From NCBI RefSeq assembly GCF_910592395.1, contig NC_088315.1:12466501-12530500 (forward strand): a stretch of DNA of 64,000 bases, written 5' to 3'. The stretch is from Lineus longissimus (taxonomy: Eukaryota > Nemertea > Pilidiophora > Heteronemertea > Lineidae). The notes under the pieces were generated by a model. That model did not search any database. It was not told where the DNA came from and saw only the letters and a list, made by a program, of their open reading frames with translations. The translations under genes were made by a program, and so were the position numbers. Shown here one piece after another: positions 1 to 10,902 of the stretch; position 1 is the stretch's first letter, and every line of letters begins with the position of its first letter.

Positions 1-545
1 CAGATACACCGTTCCAGTTATTTGTCATAGGGCTTGAGCCAGATAAAAAAGTACTTTTTCGTGGTAACAACTTATAGGCAGCGTGAAAATATTTTGTCAT
101 GACGATTAAGGCGATACATCAAATAATTATAAAGTTCCCACAAAAGTAGTTGCTATATGCAGTTATTTTAGTTCATCTGATTACGCACTGGTGGCAGATC
201 AGCATGATTCATACCTCTCTTGAGCCCTGAAGACAGAAAGCACGGAAACTACGGCAGAGGAACGGGGTAGGATCGTTCAAGAGGAAAAATGGAAACTGAA
301 ATATTTGTTTCACCTGAGAGCAATTTATACGTTGTAAAACCTTTTGGTATGACATTCTCTAGATGATATGCCAACGGTTTTTTTTTTTATTAGAAGTTAA
401 GATATCAAAGCTGCATCCTATGTCTGCGTGACATAAAATATGGGCTGCACAATTCACGTGTTTAGGTAATCCAGGTGGCGCTAGCGTCAAGCAGAAGCAT
501 GGCCCCATAACTTTTATTGTTTGAGATGGTACATTTTAATGGCAA
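1..545. other. Unassigned non-coding DNA
   Basis: No reading frame, RNA gene or repeat structure is recognised here. The stretch is AT-rich with one short T run near 381-390. It does not resemble the dispersed repeats seen elsewhere in the window. Confidence 0.5.
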
Positions 546-835
546 GCCGTTCGGCCAATAACTAAGAAACCTAGTTTTATGCAAGAAACACGATTTTTCT
601 TCTTTCAAAACTGTTTCATGGAAGAAAACCACATTTTTTTCAAGAAAACCATGTTTTTATGAAAGAAAACCACGTTTTCTTCAATAAAACTAGGTTATAT
701 GGAAGAAAACTAGGTTTTCTTTCAAGAAAACTAGGTTTTTAAAAATAACTTAATCTTCTTCGAAAAAGTATAAGTTTCATGTTCTCTCTTTAAAACCAAG
801 TTTCAAACAAGATAAAAACTATGTTTTTTTCCATG
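546..835. repeat. Degenerate tandem repeat of 'AAGAAAACYA.GTTTT' units
   Basis: About ten imperfect units of roughly 20-25 bases alternate an A-rich half (caagaaaacca) and a T-rich half (tgtttt). Each unit is therefore partly self-complementary. The same motif returns at 2255-2325 on the far side of the two MITE copies, so the tandem array probably extended across this interval and was split by later insertions or duplication. No coding potential is seen. Confidence 0.6.
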
Positions 836-836
836 T

Positions 837-1257
837 GATTTTTTAAGCCTTTTAGCAGTTAAATTGTCAATGTTTGACCGCGACGCATCAAATACTGCGT
901 GGGGTTGTGAATCTGAAATTTTGATACGATATTCCGGACGGTCGGGCAAGTAAATGATGAAAAATAAACTGGTAGTTGACCACGGAAATTTTTTGATAAT
1001 CGACAAATTAGACAGACTTTGATATTTCCACTCTTTTCAGCCAACTGGCAGAAAAAACTCAAAACACTATTACCCAATTAGCAAAATTCGAAATTAATTT
1101 TTTCATCAAATAATTTCTTTATATCTGTAGACTTGCCACAGCAAATATTTGTACAATATCTTTCCAAATATGTACTTGAGAGTTAAAAACATGCACTCGT
1201 CTGATTGATAGGCTTCGACCCTCCAACCTATGAATATTCATTAGTGGTCTTGTCTCA
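837..1257 (+). mobile_element. MITE-like repeat, copy 1 (left end missing)
   Basis: This 420-bp segment is a near-identical direct copy of 1827-2253. It ends in the same GTGGTCTTGTCTC terminus (1244-1256), but its left end lacks the matching inverted terminus found in copy 2. It differs from copy 2 by scattered substitutions and lacks a short C-rich insertion near 2056. The short open frames inside occur in both copies and look like chance frames rather than genes. Confidence 0.6.
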
Positions 1258-1808
1258 ATGAAGGTAGATTTCAGGGGTTAACATTTTGAGAATTTTTTCA
1301 AACTAATGTAGAAGACATCCCACAACTCTCCAACAAAAGAAAGTGATATCTGGACATTTTTGGAGAAATGAGAGACATTTCCAAGAGTGGTACACTGTGC
1401 CAAAAGCGACGAAAGAGGACAAAATCGACAAAAAGTCATGATTTTGCAGCCAACAGCACCAAATTCAAAGACCAGCACTGGCCAGAATAAGCAAGCTATG
1501 GAGCTGAAAATTTAGGATGTGATTTAGGAATATCTTTGCTGCTTAGGGCACAACTTTCAGAATCAAGGCCTAAGTCGTTTCAAAGAAATTACAAAATGAA
1601 TGGCAACACAACAAGACTTGTAAAAATGAAACCGAACTTAGACCGGGGCTAGGTTGGCTCATATTGGGGTCAAATTAAGTTTTTTTCTCATTATTTTAGC
1701 TTGTTTTGACCTTAAATCATCAGCAATACAATATTCTAAATGAATCAGAGTGATTTGAGCACATTCAAATTTTTCACTAAATTGACCCAAAATGTAGTGT
1801 AAATCTCC
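1258..1808. other. Unassigned spacer between two MITE-like copies
   Basis: This 550-bp AT-rich stretch separates the two direct copies. It has no recognisable coding sequence. It could be the interior of a longer duplicated unit or ordinary flanking DNA. Confidence 0.4.
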
Positions 1809-2253
1809 GGAGACAAGACCACAATTGATTTTTTAAGCCTTTTAGCAGTTAAATTGTCAATGTTTGACCGCGACGCATCAAATACTGCGTGGGGTTGTGA
1901 ATCTGAAATTTTGATACGATATTCCGGACGGTCGGGCAAGTAAATGGTGAAAAATAAACTGGTAGTTGACCACGGAAATTCTTTGATAATCGACAAATTA
2001 GACAGATTTTGATATTTCCACTCTTTTCAGCCAACTGGCAGAAAAAACTCAAAACACGCCCCCTATTACCCAATTAGCAAAATTCGAAATTAATTTTTTC
2101 ATCAAATAATTTCTTTATATCTGTAGACTTGCCACAACAAATATTTTTTCAATATCTCTCCAAATATGTACTTGAGAGTTAAAAACATGCACTCGTCTAA
2201 TTGATAGGCCTCGACCCTCTAACCTATGAATATTCATTAGTGGTCTTGTCTCA
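1809..2253 (+). mobile_element. MITE-like repeat, copy 2, with terminal inverted repeats
   Basis: The left end reads GAGACAAGACCAC (1810-1822) and the right end GTGGTCTTGTCTC (2240-2252), a perfect 13-bp inverted pair about 440 bp apart. The interior matches copy 1 at 837-1257. There is no transposase frame, so this would be a non-autonomous DNA element. No convincing target-site duplication is visible, so the superfamily is undetermined. Confidence 0.6.
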
Positions 2254-2322
2254 TGTTACCTAGTTATATGGGAGAAACCATGTTTTTTTTCCATAAAAAC
2301 CTGTTTCAATGAAAAAAACATG

Positions 2323-3241
2323 GTTTTTAGCTCACCTCTGGGGAGCTTATACGATACCGTGGCGTCCGTCGTATCGTCGTCCGTTAGCGGAGCACGTTTC
2401 ATCATCGCGGGCTAGAGGGCTAAAACTTAGTGTGATGGTAGCTTTGGGCAATATGCCCAGAGTTGTTTTTCATTTTCGCGATATGACCTTCTTTCCGACC
2501 TCCAGGCGGCCATTTTGGAAATTTGGATTTTTTACCTTTTTCTGAGCTAATGGTTGTACGTAGAGTGATGAAATTTTTATGTTGGGTGTATCTAATAAGG
2601 TTAAATGACATATCACCCGAGTTTTCGATTTGACCTACGTTTCATGGTCACAGAGGTCAAAGTTCACTAAATCACCGATAGGTGGCACTTTTCGTTTATA
2701 TTTGATCTAGAAGGTTCTAAACTTAAGAGGACATATATCTAAGGACCCTGTATTCTACCCCAAATATTTGTCCTGCTCTTACTTCAAATATGGCCGCCAG
2801 GTGGCCATCTTAAAAATTAAACAAAGTCCTATTTCTCCGAAAGTAATGGATCGGATTGCAACCAACCTTCATGTGATTACTGTATGTATGTACTCTTATC
2901 AATATCCCTAATTTTCAGTCAAATCACATGAAAAATATGGCCGCCAGGCCGCCATCTTGAAAATTCAATGAAGTTTTATCCTAAACTGTTGAACAGATGT
3001 CTACCAATTTCCATGTGACATGTACACTCTTCAATAACTCTGAAATTCAGTCAACTTAAAACCAAAATGCTATACTTAGATGGTACCGGTAATGTTTTTT
3101 GTGCCACTGAGCCGAGAAAAATAATATTATTCGATTGAATAAAAACTTGTGAAACTAGCCAGAAACTGTTCTCCCCATATATCCACTGCAAATGACATGC
3201 ATTACATTACCCGAGGTGAGTACATGGCCGCTGAACCATTT
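2323..3241 (+). repeat. Dispersed repeat family A, copy 1
   Basis: It begins with 'ttttagctcacctctgggg' and a CGTCCGTCGTATCGTCGTCCGT block. It ends with a block near 3165-3241 (calm match to 57345-57425) that reads 'ccgaggtgagtacatggcc'. In between are three modules, each with a 'atggccgccaggcggccatcttgaaaat' type core. It shares start and end phrases with copies at 14922, 24956 and 56128. No protein is encoded. The inverted 'gctcacc/ggtgag' ends suggest a mobile origin. Confidence 0.65.
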
Positions 3242-5185
3242 CATCTTCTTATCTGTTAGACGAATGGTACTGGTTTAATCCACCTGCTCAAGTTTTTATC
3301 GTACTCTTCTGTCCAGATCTATTGCTGGGGCGTATTTTAAAAGTGGGTGTTTCCCCAGTAGATTCAATTTTTAACGAGGTTGGGGAGAAGAGAGCGAGAG
3401 AGCCCGCGGCCCTGCCGGCGGAGTTGTTAACTCTCTTCGATCTCTCCTCCACTACCCTACCTATAATAATGGGAGCACAGAATTGGCCCTGACGAGGCTT
3501 TTATTGAAGAGTTTATAAAATCTACTTTCCATATTTCATAAATGTAGACCAGGCCAGATATTTTCTTTAGTTATGTACATGAATATTCCTTCCAGAAAGT
3601 ACATGTCCACCGGTTTTTTTTTAATATCACAGGGATAAAATAATATATTTGAATGTGGTTTTCAGCAGAGTATGGTATATTTAGTTTGTCATATATATCT
3701 TGTATTTGGATGCACCTAATTCCATCCCTTCATTATGAAACAAACATTTTAAAAAAGGTCCAAAAATCACTTTTTTTATTTCATGTGCCTTTTCAAAAAA
3801 TTCAAATGGGCTCATGAACTGTGCTTTATGACCATAATTTTTTCGCACTTGCAATTCCGTAGAGTGTGTTCGATAGTCATGACAAATGCACATTTCTGCT
3901 TCGGATTTTTATGTTATTTTTTTAATCTCTTCCATAACCTCTGATAAAGACCCCCAATCCTTCATGTATGAGCTGAGTTGGCCATAAAGACCCTGACTGA
4001 CTGCATTGCTGACTATGAGGGGTGTTCTCAAAGGTCACCAGCTGTCTGAAAAAACAATCACCTGAAGCGAGCTAAAACTAATCTTCAAAATGAAAGAATT
4101 CAGGCATTTTCTAGTAATGAAAGCAAAAAACTTTGTTGCATCATAGTTCACCCATACGTTGTGAAAAAGAACGAAAATAAAATAAAAGAGAGTTTTTAGA
4201 ACAATTTTTGTTGCAGTTTTGGCGTAAGGCTACATGATTCGCGAAAATGGAACTACACGTTCGCTATTCCGGCTTATTCCGGCTATTTCTGACTCACATT
4301 TTAGAATATCCGGTCAAACCAATTCAAAGCAACTAAGCAGCACGTAGTCTTGGAGGGTGGCGTATCCCATTACGTAGCCATTAGTGCATAGTTAGAGAAG
4401 TCTAATTAGAGGCAATTAGTGCATAATTTGTAATTTTTTTTGCATAAACAGACAACTTATATGACATTCATACTCATTTCAACGAGATATTTTAGTAATG
4501 TTGAGTTCTACTGAATCGATTTTGTTACCTGACGTCACGAGTGGTATCTCCTTTACTTGGAACAGATTTTCACGGCGTTTGGAGGAAATTGCTAGAGGTT
4601 TTGTAAGGAATGAAATCAGCGCCACTATTGTCAAGATTGGCATTGCCTGCCCTACGCTCCATTCATATTTCTCCATAAAATCCCCTTAAAAGAAATAGAC
4701 TTTTTTTTTCATAAAGATCATATTTTGTTATCTATTGATAAAATAAAACGTTTAATGAGAGAAAGTGGCACTTATTCAGCCTGAATTATACTTGCAGTCT
4801 GAACTGGTGACGCAGTATATGACGTAGGATCATCAAACACCTGAATTTCTGGATGCCGATATCCAAGATGGCGGCAATTGATCAATTCCAGTGTCTGAAA
4901 TTTCAGCACTATGCGGATGATCCGAAAGCTCCGAGAAATCGCCAATGGCGAATTGCCATCAACAGAATAGCGAATTCAGGCCAGAATCTTCCATCACAAT
5001 GTGCGTTCAAAACACCTAAGAATGACTCAAAATCACCCAGGTTTCCGCTCATGGGATATACTTCCACTGAAAATAATTGCTGAAAACCACTGTAAACTTG
5101 TCATTAGCGCTGAACGATCGTTTTCATCTCACTCAATCACCCCTGTAGAAATATTCTCAATTATATCAATGAACTTCCTTAATAC
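3242..5185. other. Unassigned DNA, no gene recognised
   Basis: About 1.9 kb without a supported gene. Short open frames at 3681-3893 (-), 4479-4689 (both strands) and 4853-5083 (+) have no recognisable domain or splice context. The sequence is AT-rich with short homopolymer runs. The end near 5186 is the truncation point of the DIRS element that follows. Confidence 0.4.
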
Positions 5186-5548
5186 TTAGCACCGAATCAG
5201 TGTCTCTTGCTCTCTTGTAGTGAGTTGGATTTGTTCAAAGCTGCCCTTCTCGTTATTAAACAACATGCCCTTCGGCGCGACATCCGACGGATGCGTCATG
5301 AACACAAGAGCGAAAAGCGTTATTGTCTTAAACCGTAGTTTCTCAACAGACAGTAGCGCGTTTTCTTGCCAGCTTCTGAACAAGCTGCTGAATGCGGAAC
5401 ACGGCATAACCTTGGAATGCTGCGCTGGTCGTTTGGTCCCCGCTTTCACTATGCCACGTTGCAACATCCTCAGTTCAAAGCCTGCTAAGGGGTTCTCAAA
5501 TCCATAGCCTTGGTACAAGTAACCCAGCGCGGCGGAAGTTATGCGCAA
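5186..5548 (-). pseudogene. DIRS tyrosine recombinase, truncated N-terminal half
   Basis: The 120-residue frame contains LRFKTITLFALVFMTHPSDVAP. This is the start of the catalytic domain, where phage-integrase-like enzymes carry box I with its Arg (usually RPSDL in these elements). Here the expected Arg reads His. The frame stops at 5186, before the H-x-x-R and Tyr motifs, so catalytic box II is missing. The enzyme would have integrated a circular DNA intermediate without a target-site duplication. Confidence 0.65.
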
Positions 5549-5724
5549 AACGGATTCCGGCCTTTCAGAGGCTGCGCATATCCTGCACGAGAAGTCCGCA
5601 AATACTGCGGTCTGGTGGGGGTGGTAAGGTTATGTCTCTGTCCTTCCAAAATCGGTCGAATTTGTCTATTTGTGTGTCATACGGCGCGCGCGTTGAATTG
5701 GACTGCTGTCCCAGTTTAACGCAT

Positions 5725-6051
5725 CTAAACGGTCGTGCCACACACTCTCCAAGCATAAAGTCTCCAAAGACTGTTCACCAACGGTTCTGGTTGCGAATGG
5801 TTCGTTGCTATTACCGCCTGATGGGGTACGTGAATTGGCGGCGCGATCGCCATCTGACGGAGTCTTCTGAACCAAACCTGTCCCGGCCACGCCGGCGCTA
5901 TTACCGTCGCCACTGCATTCTGTTGTGCGATGGTCGTCAGCACGCGCGACAACAGTCGAAATGGCGGGTTGGCGAAGTTGTTGTGGAGTTCCCAATCGGT
6001 CTGGGCCGATGCATCGATTCCCGCGGTCCATGGATCTGCATACAGGCTGTT
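5725..6051 (-). pseudogene. DIRS region between RNase H and recombinase
   Basis: After the TAA at 6052-6054 the same frame continues with NPPFRLLSRVL, IAPAWPGQVWFRRL and AIAPPI. These match the segment that joins RNase H to the recombinase in DIRS polyproteins. The frame is lost near 5735. The + strand open frames across this GC-rich interval are antisense shadows. Confidence 0.65.
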
Positions 6052-6054
6052 TTA

Positions 6055-6408
6055 CGGTAACACGTGGTGGTTCAGAAACGACGCGAAGCGGTCGATTGTG
6101 TGACGGTCCCACACCTGATCGAGATAACGGAACAACGCGGGATGCAGTTTCCACTCGTATTGTGGTGCCAGCCTGGACAACCGGTCTGCCTCGATGTTGA
6201 GCCGGCCGGCTAAATACTTCGCTGAAATGGTAATCTCGTTTTCGATTGTAAATTGCCATAGGGTTATGGCTATGGTGGTCAAATCCGCGCTTTGACCACC
6301 TTGTAGGCTGATGTACGCTGCCGCGGACACATTGTCCGTCAAGACCTGTAGCATTTTGCGATTCAGTAGTTGCACGAAACTTTTCAGCTCCAGGTAAATT
6401 GCCATCAA
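6055..6408 (-). pseudogene. DIRS RNase H domain
   Basis: Visible motifs are VLTDNVSAAAYI (RNase H Asp region), a central helix region, GRLNIEADRLSR and HTIDRFASF. The last two follow RNase H in DIRS and related tyrosine-recombinase retroelements. An in-frame TAA at 6052-6054 ends this frame, after which the same frame stays open to about 5725. The domain would degrade the RNA strand of the RNA-DNA hybrid. Confidence 0.75.
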
Positions 6409-6698
6409 TTCCCTGTAATTTGACGATTTCTGGCTTCTTTGTGCATCCCATAAGCCCTAGACGCGGTGTCCCTGACACGTGGCACCCCAGCCTATGGATG
6501 ACGCATCGGTAGTCATTTGCATATCTATGGTGCGGTTGTGCACTGCGCGGCCATTCTAGGCGTGTCAGTGCCGCGTGCCACCACTCCAAATCTCGGCCCG
6601 TCCCGACGTCTAATACTAATCTCTCCTACCATGACACCCGTGTCTTCAGTAGCCGGTAAATATTACGCAACAGTTATGCGCCCTCTAAGAATTGTAAC

Positions 6699-7013
6699 TC
6701 AAACTTTACCGTCAGTATTCAGGGTGGCTCTCACAAAGCCTAGAAAATCGTTGGGGGTGTCTGGTTCCAAGAATGATTTCTCAACGTTAATACACCAACC
6801 TAGATCATACAACAATTGTACCAAAATGTTTCTGTGCTCACAATTGATGTGCGGCTGTGCACTCAAAATATAGTCATCAACATAGAAAACGAGCTTACAC
6901 CCCAAATCCCTGAGAAAGGTCACAATTGGCCTTAGAATATTGATGAAAACATATGGACTTACATTAAGCCCGAAAGGTAACACACACCATGTGTAAAAAT
7001 GACCTTTCCACTC
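6699..7013 (-). pseudogene. DIRS reverse transcriptase, C-terminal part
   Basis: On the - strand this frame holds VLPFGLNVSPYVF (RT block 4/5) and FYVDD, the catalytic aspartate pair, about residue 50 of the visible part. It then runs through FLGF and stops at 6699. It resumes the RT interrupted by Harbinger. The apparent start codons near 7037 fall inside the Harbinger terminus and are artefacts. Confidence 0.8.
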
Positions 7014-7016
7014 AAT

Positions 7017-8530
7017 GGCTAATATGAATAAAACCAAGCATATGCTTTTACTTGTAATTTTGAAGTATTTACTTGTACTGACATGAATAAAACCAAAGTA
7101 AATGCTAGATATTATAAGTATCTACTCATAGCAGAAGCAAATGCTTTTTAGTGTCTAGCATTTGCTTTCAAGAAAAGAAATTGCTCATATCCTTATGAAT
7201 AAAATGTAGTAAGTACCTTTTACTAGCAAGGAAATACTTCCAATTTTCAAGGTAGCTCAGTTGGTGGCTTGGAATTCGTAGCCATCGGACGTCTATCAGC
7301 CATGGCCGAATTCATGGCGGTTCCTAGACAGCGTAAAGTGTATTTACCCAGAAGGACATGTCGGGTTCAAAAATATAGGAGTTTGTATCGTTTTGAGGAG
7401 GAGAATGTCCTCTGGTTGGCAGAACATTTCCTACTTGATACAGCGGAAACGCGAGGTGGATGTTTGAGTGTCAAGCAACAAATGGAAGTTTTTCTACGAC
7501 ACGTGGGGGACCCCGGTTTTCAGAGTGGTGTTGCAGAGGATAAAGGAATTCATCAGTCCACTGTTTGCAAAACATTTTCCAAGGTGTTAAAACAGATTTT
7601 GGCCAAAGCTAATTTATGGATTAAATTTCCGAGTACACTGGCGGACATTAGAATTTCGCAGCAACTGTGGCAGGAAAATTTCGAGATGCCGGTGCAATTG
7701 GCGCCCTTGACTGCACACACGTGAAAATTTGCAAGCCATGGGGAAGACGCGGATATGGAGATGAATATATTAATCGTAAAGGTGTTGCCTCCATTAATGT
7801 GCAAGCATCCTGTGATGCCCAGGAAAGATTCACCAGCATTGACACAAACTGGCCAGGATCAGTTCATGACAGTAGAATTTGGAAAAATTCGGATGTAGGT
7901 CACTTCATGGCAAATACTCGGGGTGATGGACATCTTCTTGGGGATGAAGGATATGGCATAGCACCATGGCCTATGACGCCCTACGGTAATCCAGTGCAGC
8001 CACATGAGAGAACCTTCAACCGGATACATAAAAAGGAAAGGGCCGTAATAGAGAGATGTTTCGGGCAACTGAAAAAGAGATTTCCGATTTTGCTGGGACA
8101 GGTCAGGCTACGAATTCCAAAAGTACCAAGTGTAGTTGTAGTATGCTGCGTACTTCACAATGCTGCCAAATACCTAAATGATAGGGATGACGACTTCATC
8201 GATGCTCAGGATGACGATGATGACAAAGGTGATGAGGATGATGATGACGCGGATCTCCGAATTCGACACTATACATAATACAATGGTTTTTCACCCAAGG
8301 CCAATTTATGTAACAGGAAATAAGCTCGGAAACCGCACTTACCTCATGAGTGTGTCATATGAAATGTGACATCGGTATAGTATATGCTTCCAAGATTTTA
8401 GCAAAGCTTGTCAAGTAAAAGATTTGCTTTATTGATACCGAACCAAGCATTACCTTTTGCTTATAGTAAGTACTGCATAACCTCCAAGTATTTACTGGGA
8501 AGTAAATACTTTTTTTTATTCATATTAGCC
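7017..8530 (+). mobile_element. PIF/Harbinger DNA transposon, complete ends, nested in DIRS
   Basis: The 1514-bp element is bounded by perfect 17-bp inverted repeats (GGCTAATATGAATAAAA at 7017-7033, complement ending at 8530) and flanked by a 3-bp AAT duplication (7014-7016, 8531-8533). Removing the element and one AAT places the two halves of the DIRS RT next to each other. The subterminal regions are rich in repeated motifs such as AGCAAATGCT and TAAGTATTTACT. It encodes one transposase-like protein (7269-8278, frameshifted). The Myb/SANT-like second protein of autonomous Harbingers was not seen, so this copy is probably not autonomous. Confidence 0.85.
7269..8278 (+). pseudogene. Harbinger (HARBI1-like) transposase, one frameshift
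   Basis: It would cut and join the TIRs using a DDE nuclease. The first frame (7269-7724) holds the N-terminal helix-turn-helix region (GIHQSTVCKTFSKVL). The second (7667-8278) holds the DDE domain: first Asp in GALDCTHVKI, second Asp in WPGSVHDSRIW, and the Glu region in ERCFGQLKKRF. The C-terminus is highly acidic (runs of Asp about 8205-8260). The two frames overlap with a one-base shift near 7665-7675, at a point where the family reads straight through. That makes a small deletion more likely than an intron. Total length of about 330 residues is normal for the family. Confidence 0.85.
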
Positions 8531-8533
8531 AAT

Positions 8534-8990
8534 ACCTTAAAACCTTTGACTGCTTTCTGCAATAGGCACATGGTGGAACCCAGATTTGATATCAATAGTA
8601 ACCAGGTGATCTCCTGGTTCAACCTGTTTTAACACTGTATTAATGTCCTCATGTACAAAGGAGGGCGTCTCAACGCTTCCGTTCAAATGTCTCAGGTCCA
8701 CAATAAGTCTAAACTTACCCCCTTTCTTAGGTACTACCTGCAACGGAGCCACACCAAGGGGCTTACTATCACAATGTTTGATAGCCCTCGATGTCAAAAG
8801 TTCGCTGATCTCTTTATCAATAAACAGGGCCTCTCGGGCTGAGAAATGTTTCTTTCGAAAATGAAATGGCTCCGGTTCTGTCCAAAATGGAACACGCACA
8901 CCTTTCGTTATCCACTCAAGCACTGTTTCTGATGCGCCAATAGCTCTCCACGTGGAGATACCTTCACGAATACTGCCAGCTGCAAACCGT
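8534..8990 (-). pseudogene. DIRS reverse transcriptase, N-terminal part
   Basis: The frame from 8923 (extendable upstream) to the Harbinger junction encodes the fingers and first catalytic region of an RT. Visible blocks include VPKKGGKFRLIVDLRHLN and VTIDIKSGFHHVPI, the latter being the first catalytic aspartate region. The frame stops at the insertion site. The rest of the RT continues at 7013 and below. This would be the RNA-dependent DNA polymerase of the DIRS element, acting in the nucleus or in cytoplasmic particles. Confidence 0.75.
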
Positions 8991-9853
8991 CGGCAGACAC
9001 ATCACACAGCACAGTGCTCAAGCTATACTGTGTCTCATTATTGCATCGGTTTATAGGAAACGACCGGTTACGTCCAAAGGAGTTGTAGCCACTGTCCTGC
9101 GAATTTCTGTAGTACTGACCAGACCACGAATTACCCGAATAACCGCCTCTGGAGCCACGGCCACTGCCACCACGGCCTCTTTCACCAAAATTCTGACGAC
9201 CACCCCACGAACCACGTTGGGCGTATCCGCTCCGCTGCGACCTGGTTTGGATAGCCGTTATCTCAGCTGCGTTACGGAGGTTAGCCAGAGATTGGCCCGA
9301 AAATGTAGTAACGTTTTTCTAAAGCGTTTTGATGTGTTATCGTCAAAGGTGCTCTTCACCACTAATCCCGCGTACTCGCCTTGTAGGAAATTTATCTGAG
9401 CCAATAAAATCAGAAACTACTGCATGTCCTCTTCACAGTTTTACACCATGGTCGCCTATAGCGCCATCTGACGTATGTGTACTAAACCACTGCAGTGCGG
9501 TTTCTGTGTATCGAGCGTTCTCACTCAAAATGTTGAGGGCCGTCTGTGCCTCTGCTTTGATGCCTTTTTGAATCGAACACCTTTAGTTCGTTCGGCAACT
9601 TAACTTTCACCAAAGAGTCCTTGAGCACCTCAAATTCCCACTGCAGGTCAGCTTCACTGCCGGCGCCGTTCGTGCCAGTCGAAGTGGGACCAACACTGTA
9701 TGCATGCACTGGAGTATCAATCGGCCGTTGCTGGGCGTGGCCGTCGACAAACTCGTCAAAATATGGGGCCTCCGAACGTCCGGCCTCAAAACCATCGAGT
9801 CTTTCAGATAACTCAGAATGTCCATTACTCAAACCTGATACCGTTTCAAGCAC
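8940..9853 (-). pseudogene. DIRS Gag-like region with Gly/Arg-rich tail
   Basis: Open frame 9853-9521 (-) encodes about 110 residues with a leucine/charged-rich stretch (ELSERLDGFEAG). It is followed after a frame change near 9567 by a continuation in another frame. Nearer the RT, about 9250-9060 encodes a Gly/Arg/Ser-rich segment with repeated RG dipeptides, typical of nucleic-acid-binding Gag tails in DIRS elements. The assignment rests on position upstream of the RT and on composition, not on a diagnostic motif. Confidence 0.5.
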
Positions 9854-10043
9854 TTGGCCAAGCTTCTCGGATAATTTTCAAATTTCCTCGCCCATCGTGC
9901 GAAGTGACCTTTGTCCGTGAATGTGCACATGGCAAAGACGTACCACACACGTATGGATATACTGATATTCATATGCGGTCCTAGAGGACACCACCGTAGA
10001 GTACATTCCGTGTGACTTCTATCTCAACCTGCACTTTAAAAGA

Positions 10044-10215
10044 GCTGTAAACTTCAAAGGAGTTGATGCAAATGTCCAAACTGCCTTTACTGCTTGCCTC
10101 AAGGTGGTGACCATGCATCGACTGAACTTGTTTTTCACATGAATTGATATAATCCAGACTGCATTTACTGGCTGTCCCTAGGTTGTGACTGGACTGGTTT
10201 GACTCGCCGGCCGAA
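10044..10215 (+). repeat. Diverged ~100-bp minisatellite-like repeat
   Basis: Two diverged units share phrases such as 'ttgatgcaaatgtcca', 'gcatttactggctgtcc', 'aggttgtgac' and 'tggtttg'. The same phrases recur at 19165-19475 and 23947-24085, so this is a dispersed repeat family with a unit of about 90-110 bp. It is non-coding. Confidence 0.5.
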
Positions 10216-10489
10216 ACCTGAGTTCTCGCAGATTATGAAGTAACACTTAACATTTTGGTCTTTCGTGCTCAAAGCTCCATCTAGAGTGTCTTCCGAATAA
10301 ATTGTCAAATGCTATGACCTCCGCTACATGTGGCCTGATAAAAACGATTCAATGAATGATATGTATCTACATGACATGGCTTTCATGGGAAATGCAATTT
10401 TTGTGACCAAAACGCATCAAATCAGCCATTCGGAAGATGACAAACCTCTTACTTCAATTTTCTAGCCACCTCAGGAGCAACCTTGAAAA

Positions 10490-10715
10490 ATCGAAGCATT
10501 CCCTATCAAGTAAAAAGTATATGCTATGCTTTATTCATATGAAAGACAAGTATTTCCTCCCTTTCGAAGCAAACTCTAGAGGCTAAAAAGCGTTTGCTTT
10601 GACTTGTAGCAAAGACTTAAATTTCCGAGCATTTGCTACGGTTTTATTCATAGGAGTACAAGCAAATGCTTCAAAATCGGTAGAGAAAGCGAACGCTAGT
10701 TTTTATTCATAAAAT
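10490..10715. repeat. Harbinger-related MITE remnant
   Basis: The segment repeats the subterminal vocabulary of the Harbinger element at 7017-8530: AGCAAATGCT, AGTAAAAAGTAT, and TTTATTCATA at 10530, 10650 and 10706. It has no coding sequence. It looks like a short non-autonomous relative. The clean 17-bp terminus was not found at the left side. Confidence 0.5.
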
Positions 10716-10815
10716 TATGACTCATTTTTGGGTTATATCTTTACCCCCAATTCTAGATCTACAACTTCCCAAAACTGAGATATAACCCAACACTCCACCC
10801 CTCCCCTCCCTTCCT

Positions 10816-10902
10816 CGAATAGGAAGTTGGAAGTTTGACTTTCTCGGGCGGTGAAAGTCGAAAAGTTGAATAAATCGCTCGGCGGTTCCAGTTCCCTTTA
10901 AC
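10816..10902 (+). repeat. Solo end of the TTAA-flanked MITE
   Basis: These 87 bases match 29390-29474 almost perfectly, including the terminal CGGTTCCAGTTC and closing TTTAA. Only one end of the element is present. The sequence to the left (pyrimidine-rich, 10790-10815) is unrelated. Confidence 0.7.

Larger units (their letters stand above)
5186..9990 (-). mobile_element. Degenerate DIRS-type (tyrosine recombinase) retrotransposon, split by a Harbinger element
   Basis: Read on the - strand from about 9990, the order is a Gag-like region, a Gly/Arg-rich segment, reverse transcriptase, RNase H and a tyrosine-recombinase start. This is the DIRS order; there is no DDE integrase. The RT is interrupted at 7017-8530 by a complete PIF/Harbinger element. 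Further damage includes an in-frame stop at 6052-6054 and frame changes near 9567, between 6699 and 6408, and near 5735. The recombinase is cut off at about 5186. The right (5') limit is uncertain, and I did not find the terminal repeats typical of complete DIRS elements. Confidence 0.8.

Noticed and set aside
5632-6200. + strand open frames in the GC-rich DIRS interval
   Set aside because: They are antisense to the RNase H/recombinase region, which carries the recognisable motifs on the - strand.
7251-7290. tRNA-like A box (TAGCTCAGTTGG) just before the Harbinger transposase
   Set aside because: No matching B box, acceptor stem or cloverleaf follows. It lies inside the transposon 5' region.
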